Made by a program: the position numbers and the translations under genes
Source: Roseburia sp.
GTDB taxonomy: Bacteria > Bacillota > Clostridia > Lachnospirales > Lachnospiraceae
Assembly: GCA_017621905.1 (NCBI GenBank)
Contig: JAGASC010000204.1
Coordinates: forward strand, 1-5,488
DNA length: 5,488 nt
Direction: 5' to 3'
Notes under the pieces: model-generated
The model's input: the letters and a program-made list of their open reading frames with translations, nothing else
Databases searched by the model: none
Told to the model about the DNA's origin: nothing
Part shown: piece by piece, positions 1 through 3,685 of the stretch
Numbering within the stretch: position 1 is the stretch's first letter
Layout of the letters: every line of letters begins with the position of its first letter

Positions 1-57
1 ATGGTATGATAGGGGTCTCCAAAACCTTTGGTGGGAGTTCGATTCTCTCATCCCCTG
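1..57 (+). tRNA. tRNA-Trp (anticodon CCA), 5' end outside window
   Basis: This is the 3' portion of a tryptophan tRNA. The window opens in the D-loop (GG at 3-4), with the 3' half of the D-stem at 7-10. The anticodon stem is 12-16 paired with 24-28, closing the 7-nt loop CTCCAAA (17-23). Its U33 equivalent is at 18 and the anticodon CCA at 19-21. The variable loop is 29-32. The T-arm has stem 33-37/45-49 and loop TTCGATT (38-44). The 3' acceptor strand is 50-56 and the discriminator base is G57, as expected for bacterial tRNA-Trp. CCA is not encoded, since TTC follows, so the tail must be added after transcription. The missing 5' part should start with about AGGGGAT to pair with the acceptor strand. 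The first two anticodon-stem pairs (12/28 and 13/27) are G-U wobbles. Confidence 0.9.
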
Positions 58-66
58 TTCGAAAGT

Positions 67-114
67 GCCGAGTAACTGAGAAGAAAATCTTCTTATGTTA
101 TTCGGCGTTTTTTC
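67..114 (+). terminator. Intrinsic terminator of the tRNA-Trp transcript
   Basis: A long hairpin pairs 67-76 with 97-106 and 77-84 with 88-95. It has a single bulged T at 96 and a loop of 85-87. It is followed directly by a T-rich tract, GTTTTTTCTTT, from 107. Position and form fit a Rho-independent terminator about ten bases after the mature tRNA end. It should insulate the min operon from tRNA transcription. Confidence 0.9.
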
Positions 115-143
115 TTTATTCGAGAGAAGACAGGGAAATTAGT

Positions 144-151
144 AATAAAAC
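144..151. repeat. Left copy of 8-bp target-site duplication (AATAAAAC)
   Basis: AATAAAAC lies immediately outside the left inverted repeat of the 152-284 element. It is repeated exactly and directly abutting the right end at 285-292. Removing the element and one copy restores a continuous A+T-rich site, so this reads as a duplication made on insertion. Confidence 0.8.
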
Positions 152-167
152 GTAACTGTTCAGGTCA

Positions 168-192
168 GGTTCATGCATTTACTGCATGAACC
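168..192. other. Perfect stem-loop inside the MITE
   Basis: GGTTCATGCA (168-177) pairs perfectly with 183-192 around loop 178-182. It lies next to the left terminus of the element and could form in single-stranded DNA or in RNA from either strand. No function can be read from the sequence alone. Confidence 0.75.
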
Positions 193-215
193 GTGAGAAA
201 ACGTAGAACATGCAG

Positions 216-257
216 GAGCAAGCCCCATCGCGGAGCGATTTTCATGGGCTTGCGCTC
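216..257. other. Compound stem-loop inside the MITE
   Basis: GCAAGCCC (218-225) pairs with GGGCTTGC (246-253). Nested within it, ATCGC (227-231) pairs with GCGAT (235-239) around GGA, leaving C226 bulged and a short 3' interior loop. A bulged extension, 216-218 with 255-257, is possible. This is the G+C-richest part of the upstream intergenic region. There is no T-run on either side, so it is not a canonical terminator. Confidence 0.65.
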
Positions 258-284
258 GTAACTGTAAAGGTACTGAACAGTTAC

Positions 285-292
285 AATAAAAC
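285..292. repeat. Right copy of 8-bp target-site duplication (AATAAAAC)
   Basis: This is an exact direct repeat of 144-151. It starts at the base after the right inverted repeat of the MITE-like element, which fixes the element boundaries at 152 and 284. Confidence 0.8.
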
Positions 293-358
293 TTAAGTGC
301 TTATTGAGTAAACAAAGTGATAAGACAAATTTGGTGATAAAAGTAGTAAAATCACAAA

Positions 359-395
359 ACAAATTTAGACAAATTTCAAGAAATTTTTCAAAAAG
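359..395 (+). promoter_or_regulatory. A/T-tract region upstream of minC promoter, possible UP element
   Basis: ACAAATTT occurs at 359-366 and 369-376, and a related GAAATTT starts at 380, so the A/T tracts recur about every 10 bp. A further copy of ACAAATTT lies at 325-332. The block AAATTTTTCAAAAA ends just upstream of the -35 box. It resembles the A-tract/T-tract pattern of UP elements bound by the RNA polymerase alpha C-terminal domain. Intrinsic bending or alpha contact is an inference from position and composition only. Confidence 0.4.
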
Positions 396-398
396 CCC

Positions 399-427
399 TT
401 TGCAGATTGAAATTTTCTGGTTATAAT
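399..427 (+). promoter_or_regulatory. Predicted housekeeping (SigA) promoter of minCDE
   Basis: A perfect -10 box TATAAT (422-427) stands 17 nt from a 4/6 match to the -35 consensus, TTTGCA (399-404). The predicted start of transcription is near 434, giving a leader of roughly 26 nt before the minC start. No operator palindrome is obvious around it, so constitutive expression is the simplest reading. Confidence 0.7.
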
Positions 428-449
428 ATTCGTCTAGGCTTATACTTTT

Positions 450-457
450 GGAGGAGG
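450..457 (+). promoter_or_regulatory. Ribosome binding site that fixes the minC start
   Basis: GGAGGAGG lies two to ten bases ahead of ATG 460. The same reading frame can be opened at a TTG at 448, but that would make the Shine-Dalgarno sequence itself coding and leave the TTG without a site of its own. The ATG at 460 is therefore preferred. Confidence 0.85.
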
Positions 458-459
458 AC

Positions 460-1209
460 ATGACAAGAGAAGTAGTTATAAAAAGCAACAAATATGGAAT
501 AAATCTGGTTTTAGACGCTCACCTTCCTTTTCCGGAGCTTCTCGCATTAATAGGGGAGAAATTTAAAGAGAACGGCAGTTTTTTCAAAGATGCACAGATG
601 GCAATTTCTTTTGAGGGCAGACCGCTTACAACCCAGGAGCAGCTTGATATAGCAGACGTTATCATGGCTAATTGTTCCGTCCGGATTGTCAGCATTATTG
701 ACAGTAATAAAGAGTTGGAAGAACTTATGAGAGAACGGGTGGAAGCCTGTGAATGCCCGGGTTCTGAACACATGGTTTCCTTTGTGAATCCACAGAATTC
801 GATGACGCCGGGAATGGATATTCCCCCAACTGCAGATTTTTATAACGGGAATCTCCGTTCTGGTCAGACGCTGGAGTGTGCGTCTTCCGTTACCCTGATT
901 GGAGATGTGAATCCGGGAGCCAGAATTGTTTCGAATGGAAATATTGTGGTGCTGGGCTCATTGAAAGGGAACGCCTGTGCCGGAGTGTCCGGAGATGATA
1001 ATTGTTTTATTTTTGCACTGGATATGAATCCAATCCAGCTGCAGATCGGTGACCTGATTGCCAAGAGTCCGGACAAGGAGAAAGATAGCCGGCGGATCCG
1101 TAAGAAAAGCAAAACGGAGGTTGGTCAATATTCACCCCAGATTGCAGTGGTGAGGGATGGTTTTATCTGTATAGAACCTATGGTAAAAGGATGTCTGGAT
1201 CGTATGTGA
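460..1209 (+). CDS. minC: Septum site-determining protein MinC
   Basis: MinC inhibits FtsZ polymer assembly away from midcell and is brought to the membrane by MinD. The 249-residue product has the usual two-domain build. The variable N-terminal FtsZ-inhibiting domain covers about 1-100. A linker rich in Pro and Asn (about 108-128) follows, then the conserved C-terminal beta-helix domain (about 130-245) that dimerises and binds MinD. The C-domain signature is clear: RSGQ at 133-136, GDVNPGA at 148-154, GNIVVLGSLKG at 160-170 and AGVSGD at 174-179, with a final IEP strand near 238-240. A strongly charged segment (about 205-219, many Lys and Arg) interrupts the C-domain before its last strand. 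It is the first gene of minCDE, 56 nt upstream of minD. The length is normal for clostridial MinC. Confidence 0.95.
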   Translation: MTREVVIKSNKYGINLVLDAHLPFPELLALIGEKFKENGSFFKDAQMAISFEGRPLTTQEQLDIADVIMANCSVRIVSIIDSNKELEELMRERVEACECPGSEHMVSFVNPQNSMTPGMDIPPTADFYNGNLRSGQTLECASSVTLIGDVNPGARIVSNGNIVVLGSLKGNACAGVSGDDNCFIFALDMNPIQLQIGDLIAKSPDKEKDSRRIRKKSKTEVGQYSPQIAVVRDGFICIEPMVKGCLDRM

Positions 1210-1265
1210 TAGAAGGTATCCGGGATAACGACAAATAAGAAACAGAATGTCAGGAGGAGACAGTA

Positions 1266-2054
1266 ATGAGTGAAGTTATTGTAATTACATCAGGAAAAGG
1301 TGGTGTAGGCAAGACGACAACCACAGCAAATGTGGGAACGGGACTTGCAATGTTGAACAAGAAAGTAGTAATGATTGATACGGATATCGGACTTCGAAAT
1401 CTGGATGTTGTGCTGGGACTGGAAAACCGTATCGTTTATAATCTGGTGGATGTGGTAGAGGGAAAATGTCGTCTGAAACAGGCGTTAATCAAGCATAAAA
1501 AGTACCCTGAGCTGTGCCTGCTTCCTTCTGCGCAGACAAGAGATAAGGATGCGGTAACCCCGGAACAGATGATTGCATTGGTTGAGGAGCTGAAGCAGGA
1601 TTTTGATTATATACTTCTGGATTGCCCGGCAGGAATTGAACAGGGATTTAAAAATGCAATTGCCGGTGCCGACAGGGCATTGGTTGTAACAACACCGGAA
1701 GTATCGGCGATTCGTGATGCCGACAGAATTGTAGGACTTCTGGAAGCAAATGAGATGAAGCAGATTGATCTGGTGATTAACAGAATTCGTATGGATATGG
1801 TAAAAAGAGGGGACATGCTGAAGGTTGAGGATGTATGTGACATTCTTTCCATCAACCTGATTGGTGTAGGACCGGATGATGAGCAGATCGTAGTGTCCAC
1901 AAACCAGGGAGAGCCGCTTGTTGGCACGAACTGTATGGCCGGAGAGGCATATTTGAATATCTGTAAACGTGTCATGGGCGAGCAGGTACCTTTCATGGAT
2001 CTGGATGCAAAAAATGGTGTGCTGAGTGCATTGTTAAAAATATTTAAGAAATAA
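1266..2054 (+). CDS. minD: Septum site-determining protein MinD, membrane-associated ATPase
   Basis: MinD dimerises with ATP, binds the inner face of the membrane and recruits MinC; MinE triggers its hydrolysis and release. The 262-residue product is a full-length ParA/MinD-type deviant Walker ATPase. The deviant P-loop GKGGVGKTT is at 10-18, with signature lysine K11 and P-loop lysine K16. The switch I segment DTDIGLRNLD is at 38-47. Walker B is YILLDCPAGIE at 115-125 with D119. The C-terminal GVLSALLKIFKK (251-262) is the expected amphipathic membrane-targeting helix. The start is set by AGGAGG at 1252-1257, eight bases before the ATG. It is 15 nt upstream of minE, and the two are almost certainly co-transcribed. 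Confidence 0.98.
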   Translation: MSEVIVITSGKGGVGKTTTTANVGTGLAMLNKKVVMIDTDIGLRNLDVVLGLENRIVYNLVDVVEGKCRLKQALIKHKKYPELCLLPSAQTRDKDAVTPEQMIALVEELKQDFDYILLDCPAGIEQGFKNAIAGADRALVVTTPEVSAIRDADRIVGLLEANEMKQIDLVINRIRMDMVKRGDMLKVEDVCDILSINLIGVGPDDEQIVVSTNQGEPLVGTNCMAGEAYLNICKRVMGEQVPFMDLDAKNGVLSALLKIFKK

Positions 2055-2069
2055 AGGGGAGGATCGGCG

Positions 2070-2348
2070 ATGAAGGTGTTGGATTTTTTCCGCAAGAAAG
2101 GTTCCGGAGAGGTTGCAAAGGACCGACTGAAATTATTATTGGTATCGGATCGGGCAAATTGTTCGCCTGAGATGATGGAAATGATTAAGAATGATATTAT
2201 TGCGGTTATTTCGAAATATATGGATATTGATGCACAGGGACTGGATGTTCAGATTACGGAGACGGAATCGGATGACAGTAACAGTGCTGTTCCGGTACTG
2301 TTTGCAAACATTCCTATTAAGGATATGAAACATAAACCAACCAGATAA
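2070..2348 (+). CDS. minE: Cell division topological specificity factor MinE
   Basis: MinE stimulates MinD ATPase activity and dislodges MinCD from the membrane, restricting inhibition to the poles. The 92-residue product matches the family in length and layout. An N-terminal amphipathic segment with FF at 6-7 serves as the probable membrane anchor. The MinD-contact region KDRLKLLLVSDRANCSPE follows, then the helix MIKNDIIAVISKY. The topological-specificity domain ends in the typical FANIPI stretch near residues 78-83. A GGGGAGG-type binding site at 2055-2062 precedes the ATG by 7 nt. Its presence means the organism has the MinE-type rather than only the DivIVA/MinJ-type control of MinCD known from Bacillus. 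Confidence 0.95.
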   Translation: MKVLDFFRKKGSGEVAKDRLKLLLVSDRANCSPEMMEMIKNDIIAVISKYMDIDAQGLDVQITETESDDSNSAVPVLFANIPIKDMKHKPTR

Positions 2349-2366
2349 TTCTATGTACATGAAAAT

Positions 2367-2418
2367 GAGGGGATATTGAACAGAGCGAAATTGGCTGGTT
2401 CTGTTGTAATATCCTCTT
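2367..2418 (+). terminator. Hairpin after minE, possible terminator
   Basis: An 11-pair stem, 2367-2377 with 2408-2418 (two G-U pairs), encloses a second stem 2379-2383/2401-2405 and a short inner pairing 2384-2386/2394-2396. It begins 18 nt after the minE stop. The downstream bases (CTTGTGTTGTG) are only moderately T-rich, so it may be an inefficient terminator or an mRNA 3'-end stabiliser. Confidence 0.4.
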
Positions 2419-2427
2419 CTTGTGTTG

Positions 2428-2462
2428 TGAAAAAAAGGAAGAACCTTGTGTTTTCATTTTTT
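2428..2462 (+). terminator. Second candidate terminator after minE
   Basis: TGAAAA (2428-2433) pairs with TTTTCA (2451-2456), and AAGG (2435-2438) pairs with CCTT (2444-2447) around loop AAGAA. A run of T follows (2457-2462). The stem is A+T-rich and interrupted, so it is weak on its own. Together with the preceding hairpin it could end the min transcript before the promoter at 2484. Confidence 0.4.
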
Positions 2463-2483
2463 GCTGGAAAAATGCTGAGTGAA

Positions 2484-2492
2484 TGTTATAAT
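2484..2492 (+). promoter_or_regulatory. Extended -10 promoter for the permease/ABC genes
   Basis: TGTTATAAT is a perfect extended -10 element (TGn plus TATAAT, 2487-2492). A second TATAAT lies at 2497-2502. No good -35 box occurs at 16-18 nt, and the nearest TTG-containing hexamer (2461-2466) is 20 nt away. The extended -10 motif can compensate for this. The predicted start near 2499 leaves a leader of about 130 nt containing the palindromic repeat pair. Confidence 0.5.
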
Positions 2493-2521
2493 TGGATATA
2501 ATAATGGAGAACAGAAGTAGT

Positions 2522-2591
2522 CATTGGAGGTAACAGTGAGGGCATCTGAACTGTTACCATTGGAGTAACTGTGAAGGTACGGAACAGTTAC
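2522..2591. repeat. Tandem pair of GTAAC palindromes related to the MITE end
   Basis: Two adjacent units each carry a short CATTGGA(G) segment and a GTAAC...GTTAC palindrome. In unit one, CATTGGAG (2522-2529) precedes a palindrome at 2530-2557, with GTAACAGT pairing with ACTGTTAC. In unit two, CATTGGA (2558-2564) precedes a palindrome at 2565-2591, with GTAACTGT pairing with ACAGTTAC. Unit two matches the right end of the upstream MITE (258-284) at 25 of 27 bases, so the two loci belong to one repeat family. Neither hairpin is followed by a T-run. They lie between the predicted promoter and the start of the permease gene. Confidence 0.75.
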
Positions 2592-2627
2592 AGAATGGAA
2601 AAATAGGAAAGTGGGATATACAATTTT

Positions 2628-3623
2628 ATGGATATAGGTGTTATTTTTGGGCAGATGCTGGTACTTTTCGCAATGATGATGGTTGGTTATTTTGCATATA
2701 AGGGAGGATGGCTGGATGATGCATCTACTGGGCGAATATCCAAGCTGGTGGTAAATGTATTTAATCCGATTCTGGTGGTCAATGGTGTTTTAGGACAGAG
2801 CAGTCAGTATGGTGGAAACAAAGTATTACATAACATGGTGTTTGTGCTTTTTTATTTTGTATTGATCGTTTTCATCAGTGTGTTGATACCCATTATTTTG
2901 CACGTAGGAAAGCAGCGGAAGAGTCTGTATCAGGTGATGTCTGTGTTTGGCAATATCGGGTTTATGGGGATCCCGGTAATCAAGAGTATTTTTGGAGATG
3001 AAGCTATCATTTATGTGGCTTTTTATATTTTGGTGTATAATTTGATGCTTTACACATACGGTGTGTTTTTGGCCAGGAGAGCAGCAAAAGAGCGGGCAAA
3101 GTGGCAGAAAGATGGGGCTGATGGTTTCAAAGATGCATCCGGAGAAACAAAATCGAACGGCGGTTTTTTAAAAAGGGTGATAAACCCCGGCGTGGTGGCA
3201 GCGCTCATTGCAGTGGTCATTTTTGTGACAGGATTGTCTGTGCCGGAATCGGTAAATACTTTTTGTGATTATATGGGAAATACCACGATCCCTCTTTCCA
3301 TGATTCTTATTGGGGTATCAGTGGCGCAGGCGGATTTGAAAACAGTTTTCAGTGAGTGGCGGATTTATGCATTTATCCTTCTTCGAATGGTTCTATTACC
3401 CATTGTTATGGCCTGGCTGCTGCAAAGCTTTTTGCTGCCGGGAATTGCTGTGGATCCGGTGGTGTTTGGTGTATTTATCCTTGAACTTGGTATGCCGGTG
3501 GGTAGTATTATAGCATTGATTGTAAGAGAGCAGGGCGCGGATGCAGATTTCTGTACAAAAGGTGTGGTGTTAAGCACACTGGCATCGATTGTGACGATTC
3601 CTATTATATGTGCGTTTTTGTAA
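2628..3623 (+). CDS. AEC-family (auxin efflux carrier type) permease
   Basis: This is an integral membrane transporter of 331 residues with about ten predicted membrane segments, near 5-24, 38-55, 68-91, 103-122, 126-148, 186-203, 218-235, 245-268, 275-297 and 312-331. A hydrophilic, charged cytoplasmic loop (about 149-185) separates the two five-helix halves. Family hallmarks are the N-terminal helix with VGYFAYKGGWLDD, the GNIGFMGIPV motif at 108-117 with the unwound-helix GIP, and NTTIPLSMILIGVSVA at 218-233. Bacterial members export or import small organic anions such as malate or other carboxylates. The substrate cannot be read here, and plant-type auxin transport should not be assumed. 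The ribosome binding site (AGGAAAGTGGG, 2605-2615) is weak and 12 nt from the ATG, so the start is fairly but not fully secure. The ABC transporter gene follows after 62 nt. Confidence 0.88.
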   Translation: MDIGVIFGQMLVLFAMMMVGYFAYKGGWLDDASTGRISKLVVNVFNPILVVNGVLGQSSQYGGNKVLHNMVFVLFYFVLIVFISVLIPIILHVGKQRKSLYQVMSVFGNIGFMGIPVIKSIFGDEAIIYVAFYILVYNLMLYTYGVFLARRAAKERAKWQKDGADGFKDASGETKSNGGFLKRVINPGVVAALIAVVIFVTGLSVPESVNTFCDYMGNTTIPLSMILIGVSVAQADLKTVFSEWRIYAFILLRMVLLPIVMAWLLQSFLLPGIAVDPVVFGVFILELGMPVGSIIALIVREQGADADFCTKGVVLSTLASIVTIPIICAFL

Positions 3624-3685
3624 GTAATAGGAATGAGTTGGACAGAAATAAGATTACCAGATTATAAAAGGCATGGAGAAAACAT

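Larger units (their letters stand above)
152..284. mobile_element. 133-bp MITE-like element with GTAA-type inverted repeats
   Basis: The element has perfect 12-bp terminal inverted repeats (152-163, GTAACTGTTCAG, and its complement at 273-284) and is bordered by an exact 8-bp direct repeat. It has no credible coding capacity. The interior is made of hairpins. A perfect 10-bp stem pairs 168-177 with 183-192 around a 5-nt loop. A compound hairpin pairs 218-225 with 246-253 around an inner stem 227-231/235-239. The right end is itself palindromic, 258-265 pairing with 277-284. Ends beginning GTAA plus 8-bp duplications are, as I know the families, characteristic of IS66-type insertion sequences, so an IS66-family transposase acting in trans is the likely mobiliser; that assignment is inference. 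It lies between the tRNA terminator and the min promoter and does not interrupt a gene. Confidence 0.8.

Noticed and set aside
152..284. CRISPR array or phage attachment site next to the tRNA gene
   Set aside because: There are no regularly spaced repeats with unique spacers, and the element is separated from the tRNA 3' end by a terminator and is not a duplicated tRNA fragment; the inverted repeats and 8-bp duplication explain it better.
448..459. Upstream TTG start for minC
   Set aside because: The extra codons are the GGAGGAGG ribosome binding site itself; ATG 460 has ideal spacing.
171..491. Open reading frame of 106 codons on the minus strand
   Set aside because: It starts inside minC, has no credible ribosome binding site, crosses the min promoter and ends inside the MITE-like repeat. 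Its translation is explained by the hairpin repeats and A+T-rich DNA.
1607..2095. Long minus-strand open frame opposite minD (162 codons)
   Set aside because: It is a shadow of the minD coding frame, low in recognisable motifs and overlapping an unmistakable essential-type gene on the other strand.
2499..2627. Riboswitch or T-box leader before the permease
   Set aside because: No T-box sequence, terminator/antiterminator pair or known riboswitch core is visible; the structure is fully accounted for by the palindromic repeat pair.
3638..3668. Promoter-like TTGGAC and TATAAA between the permease and the ABC gene
   Set aside because: The spacing is 19 nt, and the predicted start would fall at about 3675, inside the ribosome binding site, giving an mRNA without it. 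Co-transcription with the permease is simpler.
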